64,000 bases of DNA from Polycyclovorans algicola TG408 (GTDB taxonomy: Bacteria > Pseudomonadota > Gammaproteobacteria > Nevskiales > Nevskiaceae). The stretch lies in NCBI RefSeq assembly GCF_000711245.1, contig NZ_JOMH01000001.1, forward strand, positions 1,420,830 to 1,484,829. Reading direction: 5' to 3'. A program made the translations under genes and the position numbers. The notes under the pieces are model-generated. The model worked only from the letters and a program-made list of their open reading frames with translations, ran no database searches and was not told the DNA's origin. Below are positions 39,019 through 48,007 of the stretch, one piece after another. Numbering within the stretch: position 1 is the first letter of the stretch; each line of letters opens with the position of its first letter.

Positions 39019-42000
39019 ATGATTGTAGGCAAATGGGGTGGTGTCGGCGTGGCGGGCATGCTGGTCGCAGCGCTGGTTAGTGGTTGCGGTTCGAGTGTGG
39101 CCATTGATCCCGCCGCGCCCGGCACTGGCGACGGTAATGAGGCACGCAATATTTTTCTCAGCGCCATGCCGCCGGGGTCCAACGGCAATGCGGCGGGTGG
39201 GGTCGGCGCGCCAGCGGGCATTCCGCCCGAGCTCACAAGCTATCCGGCGAACTACGCTGACCAGTTGCAGCTCTACGGCAACTGGGCGCAGGCACAGTCG
39301 CCGATGCGTCTCGACGATTGTGTGCCTCCGGCGAACCTTGAAGCCCACCTGCGCAGCAGCGATCTGGCCTGCAATTACTGGAAAGACGCGGCCATTGAGC
39401 TGAGCGACGAAGACGCGGTATCGAGTCGTACGCTCACCGCGCCGGACGGCGCCCAAGTGACGGTGCGCCGTGACGGCTGGGGCGTGCCGTACATCGACGG
39501 ACAAACACGCGCCGCCGCGCAGTTCGGCATGGGCTTCGCGGCCGCCCAGGACCGGCTGTGGCTGTTCGACGTGCTGCGCAATGCCGGGCGTGGTCGGGCG
39601 TCTGAATATCTCGGCCCGGCACCGGACATCTTTGACCTGGACGTGGAGTTCAGCGCCGCCTCGGCGTACTCCGAAGAAGAGATCACTGCCGCGCTGGACG
39701 GGGCGGTGGCGCGCATCGGCGAGCCGTTCGGCAGCCAGTTCCGCAACGACACCGAGGCCTTCGTCGACGGCATGAACGCCTTCATCGACTTCCTGCAGAC
39801 GCCGCAGGGATTGGCGCAGATGCCGCCAGAATATTTGACGCTGGGCCTTGCGCTGGGCGTCGAGGTGCCGAAGTTTCCGCCGCGCCCATTCAGCGTGGAA
39901 GACATCGTTATCAATGCCGTGCTGATCCAGTCGGCACTCGGCTTTGGCGGTGGCGGTGAAGCGCAGAACCTGCGCCTGCTGCAAACGCTGGACCCGAGCA
40001 TCGGGCCGGGGACGACGGCCTTGCCGCAGGCGGCCTGTGACACCTGGCGCGATCTACGACATGCCAGCGCCGAAGACGCTTATCACACCGCCAGCGGGTC
40101 CTTCCCGACGCAGTCGGGTTTCTTCAGCGAGAACTGCCCGCTGACCCTGCCGCCCGGCGTCGCGCTGTGGGACGTCGACAGCTTTGAGGGTTACGCGCTG
40201 CTGGCCACCGACGACGGCATTCCGCTGGGGCCCATCACCTTGCCGGGGCTGTCGGCCATTCCCGGCTTTCCGGGGGGTGAGCTGATCGGCGCTGCTGGGG
40301 ACGGTATCGGCGGAGGCGGGCTGGTCCGCAATGACCGGCTGCAGTGGGACGCGATCGAGATCGCGGGCCTTGCGCGGCCGGCCGCCGCGCCGGTCATCGA
40401 GGCGCCACAGGCGCGCGAATGGCAGGTGCAAACCTCGCCGGGCGACGGCCTCAAGCAGTTGTTGGCGGGCCTGGGCTTGCCCACGACGTCGTCGAACTGG
40501 ATGGCGGTGCACGGCAGCAACACGGCGTCGGGCCACCCGATCATGGTCGGCGGTCCGCAGACCGGATACTTCAACCCGCAGTTGCTGTGGGAGGTGGCGG
40601 TGATCTCGCGTGAAGGCTCGCCGCAGGACATCGCCGCGCGCGGCATCACCACGGTGAACATTCCCTATGTGGTGATCGGCCGTGGTCTGGATTACGTCTG
40701 GACGCCGACTTCGGCGGGCTCGGACTTTACCGACACCCGCGTGTCGCGCATGTGCAACCTCGACGACAGCCCGCCGTCGCGTGACGACGCGGACGGCGAT
40801 GGCTTCCCCGACGCGGATGGTTACCTGGTCAACGGCGAATGCATTGCTTTTTACCGCCGTCTCGACACCTGGACCGCGACACCGACGCCGGCCAGCATCG
40901 CGCTCGGCGGTTTGCCGTTGCCGCAAACCGTCAACCGCCGCGTGCTGCGCACCCACTACGGCCCGGTGTTTGCGACCGCCACGGTCAATGGCGAACCGGT
41001 GGCGATCTCGACCCAGCGCTCGACCTTTCTGGCGGACGTGGATGCCGCGTTGCCGTTCGGGCTGATGACCACGCGCGGCGTCGAGATGTCAGCCGACCGC
41101 TTTCAGAAGCTGTTCAACAGCATGACCGCGACCTTCAACTGGGTGTACGCCGACGATCAGGACATTGCCTACATCCAGTCGGGCCTGTACCCGGTGCGGC
41201 ACCCCGATCACATGCCGGAGCTGCCGGTGTGGGGCGATGGCCGCTTCGAGTGGTCCAACGACCAGGCGCTGCCGCAAGCCTTTTTCAGCGACTTCGGCGG
41301 TGATGGCAATGATGGCGCTGAAGGCTGGCCGACGCGCAATCAGGCGGTCGCGCAGGACGACCAGGGCTATTTTGAGTGGACCGGTTACCTGTCACTGGAC
41401 GAGCACATTCAGGACAAGAACCCGCCGCAGGGTTTTCTTGCCAACTGGAACAATTCCGGTGCATTCGGTTGGCAGGCGGCCGACAGCAACGGCTCGTACG
41501 GGCCCAGCCACCGGGTCCTGAACCTGTCGGATCGTCTCGAAGCCTTTGTCAGCAGCGGCCGAAAATTTGATCTGGCCAACGTGATGGAAATTTCGGCCGA
41601 CGGCGCCTACACCGACACCCGCGGGCTCGATGTGCTGCCCCTGATGCTTCAGATACTCGCGACCTCTTCTATGACCGACACCGAGCAGACGGTCGCGACC
41701 TTGATGCAGGCATGGATCGATGACGGCTCTGCGCAGTGGATCAGCAGCGAACCGGGGCTCGGCGCGATGCGCCGCGATCGCGACAACGACGGCGCCTATG
41801 ACCACCGCGCCGCCGTGGTGCTGATGGACGCCTGGTACAACCGCATGCTGGAAACGGTGACGCCGCAACTTGCCGCGCTTGACGAGCAGGGCGCCTCGGT
41901 GCTGCAAGGGCGGCTCAACGCACCGGGACCCACCGGGTCGGCCTTTCAAAACGGTTGGTACCAGCACATGAAGCGCATGTTTGCGACGGCGCTGGGCGCG

Positions 42001-42285
42001 CCCGGGCCACGCTATCGGCAGCTCAAATGTGCCGGTCAGGATGGCCTGCCCGCCTGCCACGCTGCCGTGGTCAGCGCCCTGAACGATGCGCTGGCCGATC
42101 TCGGCGGCATTGCCCGCATCGCCGACTGGGACGGCAGCGAGATCTACGACGGCACAACGGTGGAAGACCGCGATGCGGTGGTCCATACCAACTTTGGTTT
42201 TCTGCCGCTCTCGCCGATTCACTGGATCAACCGGCCCACGTATCACCTGGCGGTCGAGGTGCAACAGAAACAGCGGACAGATTGA
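39019..42285 (+). CDS. Penicillin-amidase-family (Ntn) lipoprotein acylase
   Basis: Large Ntn-hydrolase that cleaves an amide of an acyl group; relatives act on penicillins, acyl-homoserine lactones or other acylamides. ATG 39019 (GGGAG upstream) gives 1088 residues with lipobox VSGC. The alpha-chain signature is VTVRRDGWGVPYIDGQTRAA and FGMGFAAAQDRLWLFDVLR. The beta chain should start at Ser492 in SNWMAVHGSNTASGHP, matching the penicillin G acylase beta N-terminus SNMWV. Two acidic DxDxDG-type stretches (DDADGDGFPDADGY, RDRDNDGAYD) look calcium binding. It is longer than penicillin G acylase (846). Substrate unknown. Confidence 0.86.
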   Translation: MIVGKWGGVGVAGMLVAALVSGCGSSVAIDPAAPGTGDGNEARNIFLSAMPPGSNGNAAGGVGAPAGIPPELTSYPANYADQLQLYGNWAQAQSPMRLDDCVPPANLEAHLRSSDLACNYWKDAAIELSDEDAVSSRTLTAPDGAQVTVRRDGWGVPYIDGQTRAAAQFGMGFAAAQDRLWLFDVLRNAGRGRASEYLGPAPDIFDLDVEFSAASAYSEEEITAALDGAVARIGEPFGSQFRNDTEAFVDGMNAFIDFLQTPQGLAQMPPEYLTLGLALGVEVPKFPPRPFSVEDIVINAVLIQSALGFGGGGEAQNLRLLQTLDPSIGPGTTALPQAACDTWRDLRHASAEDAYHTASGSFPTQSGFFSENCPLTLPPGVALWDVDSFEGYALLATDDGIPLGPITLPGLSAIPGFPGGELIGAAGDGIGGGGLVRNDRLQWDAIEIAGLARPAAAPVIEAPQAREWQVQTSPGDGLKQLLAGLGLPTTSSNWMAVHGSNTASGHPIMVGGPQTGYFNPQLLWEVAVISREGSPQDIAARGITTVNIPYVVIGRGLDYVWTPTSAGSDFTDTRVSRMCNLDDSPPSRDDADGDGFPDADGYLVNGECIAFYRRLDTWTATPTPASIALGGLPLPQTVNRRVLRTHYGPVFATATVNGEPVAISTQRSTFLADVDAALPFGLMTTRGVEMSADRFQKLFNSMTATFNWVYADDQDIAYIQSGLYPVRHPDHMPELPVWGDGRFEWSNDQALPQAFFSDFGGDGNDGAEGWPTRNQAVAQDDQGYFEWTGYLSLDEHIQDKNPPQGFLANWNNSGAFGWQAADSNGSYGPSHRVLNLSDRLEAFVSSGRKFDLANVMEISADGAYTDTRGLDVLPLMLQILATSSMTDTEQTVATLMQAWIDDGSAQWISSEPGLGAMRRDRDNDGAYDHRAAVVLMDAWYNRMLETVTPQLAALDEQGASVLQGRLNAPGPTGSAFQNGWYQHMKRMFATALGAPGPRYRQLKCAGQDGLPACHAAVVSALNDALADLGGIARIADWDGSEIYDGTTVEDRDAVVHTNFGFLPLSPIHWINRPTYHLAVEVQQKQRTD

Positions 42286-42325
42286 TCTGATCTGCCCGCT
42301 GTCGGGGTGATGCCATCGCGCGGGC

Positions 42326-42700
42326 TTACTGAGCGGTGTTCACCGTGATGCGGTCCACGTCGATCTCGTTGTCGCGCAGGCGCTTGGTGTCGATCTCGCC
42401 GTAAAGGGTGACCGGGGTGGTCTCGCTGATCGGCTGCGCCGGCATGTCGTCGTCGTCAATCTCGACCTGGATTTCGCCGGTGTCGTCGGCAAACAGGTAG
42501 TCCTCGTCGCCCAGCTGTTTGGTGATGCGGCCGGTCAGTTGCACGTCCATGTCATCGCGGCCGTTGTCGAGAACGTCCTTGACCGTGTTGATCGTGGGCT
42601 GGTCGCTGGGGCCGGTGTACTGTGCGTGGGCGCCGGCGGCGACCAGCAACGTGCCGGAGGCAACCAGCAAGGGCAGGGCAATGCGGGAGATCGGGTTCAT
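42326..42700 (-). CDS. YgiW/YdeI-family OB-fold periplasmic stress protein
   Basis: Member of the bacterial OB-fold (BOF) family linked to peroxide and peptide stress. ATG 42700 with GGAG upstream gives 124 residues. Signal peptide ends AGAHA|QY, then YTGPSDQPTINTVKDVLDNG, VQLTGRITKQLGDEDYLFAD, DTGEIQVEID and VTLYGEIDTK, the usual order in this family. Divergent from the PepSY two-component operon, which hints at shared stress control. Confidence 0.88.
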   Translation of the reverse strand: MNPISRIALPLLVASGTLLVAAGAHAQYTGPSDQPTINTVKDVLDNGRDDMDVQLTGRITKQLGDEDYLFADDTGEIQVEIDDDDMPAQPISETTPVTLYGEIDTKRLRDNEIDVDRITVNTAQ

Positions 42701-42835
42701 GAGTAAGGCTCCATAAGGGGGTTTGATGTGCCGCCGGTTGGCGACGACGGCGAGACTCTGGCAAACCCAATCACACGGTTTCATGAACGGTGCGTTCACA
42801 AATTGTTCACAGCCTTTCCCGGTATAAGCCCGCGC

Positions 42836-43159
42836 ATGGAATGGAAGAATTGGCTACTGGCCTTCACCGTGTTCGTCAGCCCCCTGGCATTTGCCGACGA
42901 TGATGATGACGAGCGCGAGGCGCTGCGGCGCTCGGTGGAGCGCGGCGAGGTGGTGCCGCTGATGACGCTCATCACCCGCATCCAGAATGAATATCGGGGC
43001 GAGATCATCGAGGTGGAACTTGAGTACGACGACGGGCGGCTGGAGTACGAGATCGACTTGTTGACACCCGACGGCCACAAGATCGAGTTCGAGTTCGACG
43101 CTCGAACCGGCGAGCAACTGGAAGTCAAAGGCCGCGGTCTGCGCGACGCCCGCCGGTGA
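42836..43159 (+). CDS. PepSY-domain periplasmic protein
   Basis: The 107-residue product has a signal peptide (ending SPLAFA), an acidic DDDDDEREALRR stretch and a PepSY-type beta domain (IIEVELEYDDGRLEYEIDLL, then KIEFEFDARTGEQLE). PepSY proteins next to two-component systems are thought to modulate sensor kinases or metal availability. It is the first gene of the operon and overlaps the response regulator by GTGA. Confidence 0.85.
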   Translation: MEWKNWLLAFTVFVSPLAFADDDDDEREALRRSVERGEVVPLMTLITRIQNEYRGEIIEVELEYDDGRLEYEIDLLTPDGHKIEFEFDARTGEQLEVKGRGLRDARR

Positions 43160-43824
43160 GAATCCTCATCGCCGAAGACGATGCCGCCATCGCCTCGGGC
43201 GTTGCCGAGCTTTTGCAGCGGGCGGGCTTCGTTACCGACCTGGCGCCCGACGGCGGCCACGCCGACTATCTGGTGCGCACCGAAACCTATGACGCCGTGG
43301 TGCTGGACCTCGGCCTGCCGGTACACGATGGCCTGAGCCTGCTGCGTGGTTGGCGGGAGGATGGCCTGTCGGTGCCGGTGCTGATTCTCACTGCCCGGGC
43401 GCGGTGGCCCGATAAGGCAGCAGGCTTCTCGGCCGGCGCGGATGACTATGTCGCCAAGCCCTTTGAGCCCATGGAGGTGGTGGTGCGGGTGCAGGCGCTG
43501 GTGCGGCGCAGCCGCGGTCAGTCACGCGTGGTGCTGAACTTTGGTGAGGTGGCCCTCGACACCGGGCGCGGCGAGGTGACGGTGGCCGGCATGCCGGTGC
43601 CGTTGACCGCGCAGGAATATCGTTTGCTGGTCTATTTGGCGCTGGCCGCCGACCGGGTGGTGACCCGCACCGAGCTCAGTGAACATGTTTACGAACGCGA
43701 TCGTGACCCCGACTCCAACGTGCTGGATGTGCTCATCGGCCGCATCCGCCGCAAGCTGCCGGCACCGTTGATCGAGACCGTGCGCGGCCGGGGGTTCATG
43801 ATTCGCCAGGCCCAGGGAGAATGA
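43156..43824 (+). CDS. OmpR/PhoP-family response regulator
   Basis: DNA-binding regulator phosphorylated by the adjoining kinase. GTG 43156 gives 222 residues. Receiver domain with acidic pocket (LIAEDDAAIA), phospho-acceptor Asp in YDAVVLDLGLPVHDG, Thr in LILTARA and Lys in DDYVAKPFEP. The winged-helix domain has LTAQEYRLLVYLALAADRVV and SNVLDVLIGRIRRKL. It resembles the PhoP/QseB subgroup. It overlaps both neighbours by 4 bp. Confidence 0.94.
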   Translation: MRILIAEDDAAIASGVAELLQRAGFVTDLAPDGGHADYLVRTETYDAVVLDLGLPVHDGLSLLRGWREDGLSVPVLILTARARWPDKAAGFSAGADDYVAKPFEPMEVVVRVQALVRRSRGQSRVVLNFGEVALDTGRGEVTVAGMPVPLTAQEYRLLVYLALAADRVVTRTELSEHVYERDRDPDSNVLDVLIGRIRRKLPAPLIETVRGRGFMIRQAQGE

Positions 43825-45152
43825 ATCCGGGTGTCGCCACCCGCCTGACCCTGGTCGCCGGCCTGACCCTGGTGCTGTTGTTGCCGCTGGCGTCAGCCCT
43901 GCTGTCAAAGGCATTTCGCGAGCCGGTCACCCACGCCTTTGACGAGCGCCTGCATGCCCTGGTTGAAACCCTTGCCGGGCAGATCGAGGTCGATGCCGAT
44001 GGTCAACTGGTGCGACGCCGCGACTTTCCCGACCCGCTGTTCGCGCGCATTTATTCGGGCTGGTACTGGCAGATCATGCAGGGGGATCGTGTGGCTGAAA
44101 CCTCACGCTCACTGTGGGACACACGGCTGAACCTGCCCACCCTGAACGACGGCGCGCGCCATTTGCGCACGCTCACCGGACCGCGTGACGAGGCGGTGCG
44201 CACGGCAATCCTGCGCATGTCGCTGCCGGATCAGGACGTGCCGGTGCTGATTCTCGTCGCCGGGCCGCAGGCGCATATTGATGCCGAAGTGAAGATCGTG
44301 GTGCGCCGCCTGGGGATGACGCTGGGCGCGCTGGGGGTCATTCTGTTTGTCGTGTTCGTGGTGCAGATTCGCTGGGGCTTGGCGCCGCTGCGACGGATGA
44401 CCGATGACCTGCAGGCGGTGCGCGCCGGTGAGCGGCCGCGCCTCGACACGCGGCTGCCGCGCGACCTTGCCCAACTGGCCGGGGCCATGAACGAGGTGCT
44501 TGATCATCAGGTTGCGTTGATCGGTCGCGGCCGCGCCACTGCAGGCAATCTCGCACACGCGCTCAAGCAGCCGCTGGCCAGCCTGCGGATGCAGTTGGCG
44601 CGCCACGAGCCCGACCTTGATGCCCTGCGCCAGGCGCTCAAGCAGATCGAGCCGACCATCGACCACCACCTGACACGCGCCGCCGTGGCCGGACAAGCGG
44701 GAGGGCACTACCAAAAGGTCATGGCGGCCGGTGTGATTGCACCGCTGGTCGAGGGCATTCGCCGTATGTACGGCGGGCAGGGCAAGGTTATTCGCGCCAC
44801 TGTGCCCGAGACTTTGCAGGTGTCCATTGATCCGCAGGACCTGCAGGAGCTGGTCGGCAACCTGCTCGAGAACGCGGCCAAGTGGGCTGAGTCCATTGCC
44901 ACCTTGTCGTGGGTCGCCACGCCTGACGGGTGGGCCCTGATCGTGGAGGACGACGGCCCCGGCCTGCCCGTGGAAGCGCGTGATGGCGTGTTGGCGCGCG
45001 GTGCGCGTCTCGACGAAAAGCGACCGGGTTCTGGACTGGGGCTCGCCATCGTCAATGACCTGGTGACCCTTTACCAACTGTCGATTGCCCTTGACGACAG
45101 TCCACTGGGTGGGCTGCGGGTGGTGGTGGCGTCAAAAGCCGGCACCCCCTGA
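43821..45152 (+). CDS. Sensor histidine kinase, PhoQ-like
   Basis: Membrane sensor that phosphorylates the upstream response regulator. The 443-residue product has two membrane helices (about 9-28 and 165-187) around a periplasmic domain, a HAMP-like linker, an H-box GNLAHALKQPLASLRMQLAR and an ATPase domain with N-box (LVGNLLENAAKWA), G1 VEDDGPGLP and G2 GSGLGLAIV. The H-box lacks the usual Glu/Arg-Thr-Pro, having Ala-Leu-Lys-Gln-Pro, close to PhoQ. Signal unknown. Confidence 0.92.
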   Translation: MNPGVATRLTLVAGLTLVLLLPLASALLSKAFREPVTHAFDERLHALVETLAGQIEVDADGQLVRRRDFPDPLFARIYSGWYWQIMQGDRVAETSRSLWDTRLNLPTLNDGARHLRTLTGPRDEAVRTAILRMSLPDQDVPVLILVAGPQAHIDAEVKIVVRRLGMTLGALGVILFVVFVVQIRWGLAPLRRMTDDLQAVRAGERPRLDTRLPRDLAQLAGAMNEVLDHQVALIGRGRATAGNLAHALKQPLASLRMQLARHEPDLDALRQALKQIEPTIDHHLTRAAVAGQAGGHYQKVMAAGVIAPLVEGIRRMYGGQGKVIRATVPETLQVSIDPQDLQELVGNLLENAAKWAESIATLSWVATPDGWALIVEDDGPGLPVEARDGVLARGARLDEKRPGSGLGLAIVNDLVTLYQLSIALDDSPLGGLRVVVASKAGTP

Positions 45153-45160
45153 CGGCGATT

Positions 45161-46021
45161 TCAGCCGCCAAGCCGCAGCAGCGCCCGCGCGTTTGCGGCC
45201 CACAACGCCGGGTGCTCATCCTGCACCAGCGTGGTGGGCAGCCCCAGGCGACCAAACGCCGTTACCGTCTCCAGCGGTTGTCGCAGGCGCATGCGGTGCC
45301 CGGCCGGGCAGGTGTGCCAGAAGGCGACGGTGGCCAAGTCGGCCAGAGTGGCCGTGTCGCCGTCGCGGGTCATGTTCCAACACTGGCCCACGGCGGTGAT
45401 CATCGGCGCAGGAAGGCCCCATTCGCGTAACACCCGTTCGCCGATGCCGGCCTGCAGATCGAAGGTCGCGTCCTCAATCTGATCTGCGCTGCAGGGGGCG
45501 AAGTCGGGGCGACGATCAAGACAGGCGATCACCGGCAGCGTGCCGATCTGGCTCATCAGCCCCAGCATCAGCGCCGTGTCGGGGTCGAAGCGGCCGGTTT
45601 CTTCGCTGAGTGCGCGGGTGAAGGCAGCGGTCTCGATCGAATGCCGCCAGATGCGCCGCATCAGTTCAGCGAGGTGTGGTCGCTTGGCGACGAACAGGTG
45701 TTCCATCGCGGTGCAGCGTGCCAGTACCCGGGTGGATTCCAGCCCGATGCGGGTGACCGCCGCGGGCAGGGTGGTGACCTCGCGTCCGGCGCCGCGAACA
45801 CCGACCATGTTGGCCACGCTGATCACCCGGATCGCGGTCGCCGGATCGCGGCCGATGATGGTGGCCAACTGCGGGGTGCTGAGGTCGTCCTCGCGGCTGG
45901 CCATGCCGATTTGCAGTGCCACGTCGGGCAGCGATGGCGCCTTGAGCCCGGTACCCGCAAGGCTTTGGCGAAGCTGCTCGGTCAGGGGGCTGTCGTCAGG
46001 GTTGGGTGCGGTGTCCCACAT
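45161..46021 (-). CDS. HDOD-domain signalling protein
   Basis: HDOD proteins are HD-fold domains without catalytic metal residues, often in motility or stress signalling. The 286-residue product has LKAPSLPDVALQIGMASRED, LATIIGRDPATAIRVISVAN, LPAAVTRIGLESTRVLARC, RIWRHSIETAAFTRALSE and ALMLGLMSQIGTLPVIACLD, the family order. No extra domain is fused. It ends 8 bp from the convergent kinase gene. Confidence 0.87.
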   Translation of the reverse strand: MWDTAPNPDDSPLTEQLRQSLAGTGLKAPSLPDVALQIGMASREDDLSTPQLATIIGRDPATAIRVISVANMVGVRGAGREVTTLPAAVTRIGLESTRVLARCTAMEHLFVAKRPHLAELMRRIWRHSIETAAFTRALSEETGRFDPDTALMLGLMSQIGTLPVIACLDRRPDFAPCSADQIEDATFDLQAGIGERVLREWGLPAPMITAVGQCWNMTRDGDTATLADLATVAFWHTCPAGHRMRLRQPLETVTAFGRLGLPTTLVQDEHPALWAANARALLRLGG

Positions 46022-46125
46022 GGGCGGTCGTCACTGCGTGGCGGGGAGTGGAGACAGACTAGCCCGCCGCGTGCCGATTTCTGTGAGTGGCGGATGGGCG
46101 GCCGTTGCGGGCCGCCAAAGCGGCG

Positions 46126-46734
46126 TCAGTTACGCCGCAGTGACCGCAGGTACACGGTCATCAGCCGCACGCCCTGTTCAGCAAAGCAGAAGCCGTCGGT
46201 TTCCTGCATGCCGAGGTGCAGCACGCCCACTGCGTGGCTCTGCAGCCCCAGAGCGGCCAGCGCCGGGGTGATGTCGTCGATCAATTGACCCTGGGCACGC
46301 GCCTGCTCGAAGTAGGCCTCCATGGTGCGCCGCGTGCCGAGGCTCATTTCACGCTCAATTTCGTCGAGCCCGGCGTCAGCCGACAGGTGCTCGCGGCGCA
46401 GCAGCGCGATGGCGTAGACCCGCCGAATCGACGCGTTTTCGCCGACAAATTTCATGATGCCGCAGACGTGCCGTTCCAATGCCGCAAGCGGGTCCTGGCT
46501 GGTTGCTTGGCTGTTGACCAAGTCTTCAAGCGGGAACCGTACGCGCTCCAGCATTGCGGCGTAGAGCGCTGCCTTGTCTTTGAAGTGCCAATACAACGCG
46601 CCTCGGGTGACGCCGGCCTCGCGGGCAATCTCTTCCAGGGTGGCGTTGGCGACCCCCCGCGCGAAGAATACGTTCTCGGCTGCGTCCAACAGTGCGCATC
46701 GCGTGGCTTCGGCTTGGTCTTTGGTGCGGCGCAT
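46126..46734 (-). CDS. TetR-family (AcrR/TtgR-type) repressor of the RND pump
   Basis: Ligand-responsive repressor. ATG 46734 gives 202 residues; longer frames run into the promoter. N-terminal DNA-binding domain ALLDAAENVFFARGVANATL then EEIAREAGVTRGALYWHFKD, nearly the AcrR signature, and a C-terminal ligand domain. It is divergent from the pump operon, with an AcrR-like operator between, so it probably represses the pump and itself until a drug or bile-like ligand binds. Confidence 0.9.
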   Translation of the reverse strand: MRRTKDQAEATRCALLDAAENVFFARGVANATLEEIAREAGVTRGALYWHFKDKAALYAAMLERVRFPLEDLVNSQATSQDPLAALERHVCGIMKFVGENASIRRVYAIALLRREHLSADAGLDEIEREMSLGTRRTMEAYFEQARAQGQLIDDITPALAALGLQSHAVGVLHLGMQETDGFCFAEQGVRLMTVYLRSLRRN

Positions 46735-46744
46735 TAACTCTAGT

Positions 46745-46795
46745 TTGACATCAAAGAGAACCCGGCTATGATATACGTTCATGAATGTATGTAAA
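46745..46795 (+). promoter_or_regulatory. Pump promoter with overlapping AcrR-like operator
   Basis: TTGACA (46745-46750), 16 bp, TATGAT (46767-46772). The palindrome TACGTTCATGAATGTA (46774-46789) with flanking GATA and TGTA overlaps the -10 and the expected start site. It resembles the E. coli AcrR operator half GAATGTATGTA. Confidence 0.65.
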
Positions 46796-46810
46796 TCGGA
46801 CGTGTCCTCG

Positions 46811-48007
46811 ATGCCCCCAATCCCCTTTGCCGCCGTGTCCCAGTCTGGCGGCTTTTTTATTCGTCGCGCCGCGACCTTGGTGATGTTGGCGTCTGTCGCG
46901 CTGGCCGGCTGCGGCGGTGATGCCGCCTCGCAAGAAGATGACGCGTCCCCCCCAAAAGCAAGTGTGCGTGCCGAGACGGTTGCCACTCGTGATGTCGAGG
47001 TCACGGGGACCTACCCGGGCCGCGCCCGGGGTGCACGGGAAGTGCAGGTTCGCGCGCGCGTCGACGGCATTCTTGAGGAGCGCACTTACGACGAAGGCGC
47101 TGAGGTCGAGGCTGGCGCGCGGCTGTTCCGCATCGACCCCCGGCCCTACCGGATTGCCGTGCAGCGCGCCGAGGCGGGGTTGGCCGAAGCCACGGCCGTG
47201 CGCAACGAAGCCCGACGCCAATGGGATCGCGTTGAAAATCTGTTTGATCAGGACGCGGTCAGTGCCCGCGAGCGGGATTTGGCACGCTCCGAGCTGGAGC
47301 TGGCCGACGCCCAGCGACAAACCGCTGCTGCCAATCTCGCTGATGCGCGCCTTGATCTGGGTTACACCGACGTGACGGCGCCCATCAGCGGCGTGACCGG
47401 GCTGGAAGCCGTGCCCGAGGGCACGCTCCTCGCACGCGGCGATTTACTGACTCAAGTGACCCAGCTCGACCCCATTCACCTGCGTTTTTCCTTCCCGGAA
47501 TCGGCGCTTCCGACGCACTCGGAAGGCGACTCGGGCGATGACAACAATGCACCGCCTTTGACCCTGATTCTGAACGACGGCAGCGAGTACGACCGTCCGG
47601 GGAAGATCGATTTCACCAACGCGGGTGTCGACGCGGCAACCGGCTCGATCAGCGCGCGGGCCATCTTTCCGAATCCGGATGGCGTCATCCGGCCAGGGCA
47701 GTTTTTGCGGGTACGGGTTCAGCTTGATGCCCTTGACGATGTGGTGACCGTGCCCGAGGAGGCCATTGCGCAGGGCGCAGACGGCCCCCAGGTGTTCCTC
47801 ACCAAGGAGGGGCGGGCGGTCGCCACGGCGGTGGAACTGGGACCGGTGGTCGACGGCGCCCAAGTCATCAGCAAGGGCCTCAAGGGCGGCGAGCGGCTGA
47901 TCGTCAGTGGTCTCTCCGGACTGAAGGACGACGCCGAGGTGCGCGAAGCCGACGCCGAAGAGGACGATGGCGAAGATGATGGCGTGGTCGCCGAGGGCCC
48001 CCGCTGA
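46811..48007 (+). CDS. RND efflux periplasmic adaptor (membrane fusion protein), AcrA-like lipoprotein
   Basis: Links the inner-membrane pump to the outer-membrane channel. From ATG 46811 the product is 398 residues; the ATG at 46781 lies within the operator and is not favoured. Lipobox LAGC, lipoyl halves ([20 protein letters not shown] and [18 protein letters not shown]), hairpin helices (about 105-170) and beta-barrel ([17 protein letters not shown]). The C-terminal tail is very acidic. It overlaps the RND gene by one base. Confidence 0.92.
   Translation: MPPIPFAAVSQSGGFFIRRAATLVMLASVALAGCGGDAASQEDDASPPKASVRAETVATRDVEVTGTYPGRARGAREVQVRARVDGILEERTYDEGAEVEAGARLFRIDPRPYRIAVQRAEAGLAEATAVRNEARRQWDRVENLFDQDAVSARERDLARSELELADAQRQTAAANLADARLDLGYTDVTAPISGVTGLEAVPEGTLLARGDLLTQVTQLDPIHLRFSFPESALPTHSEGDSGDDNNAPPLTLILNDGSEYDRPGKIDFTNAGVDAATGSISARAIFPNPDGVIRPGQFLRVRVQLDALDDVVTVPEEAIAQGADGPQVFLTKEGRAVATAVELGPVVDGAQVISKGLKGGERLIVSGLSGLKDDAEVREADAEEDDGEDDGVVAEGPR

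Noticed and set aside
46735-47004. N-terminal extension of the TetR gene
   Set aside because: It would read through the pump promoter and into the adaptor gene on the other strand.
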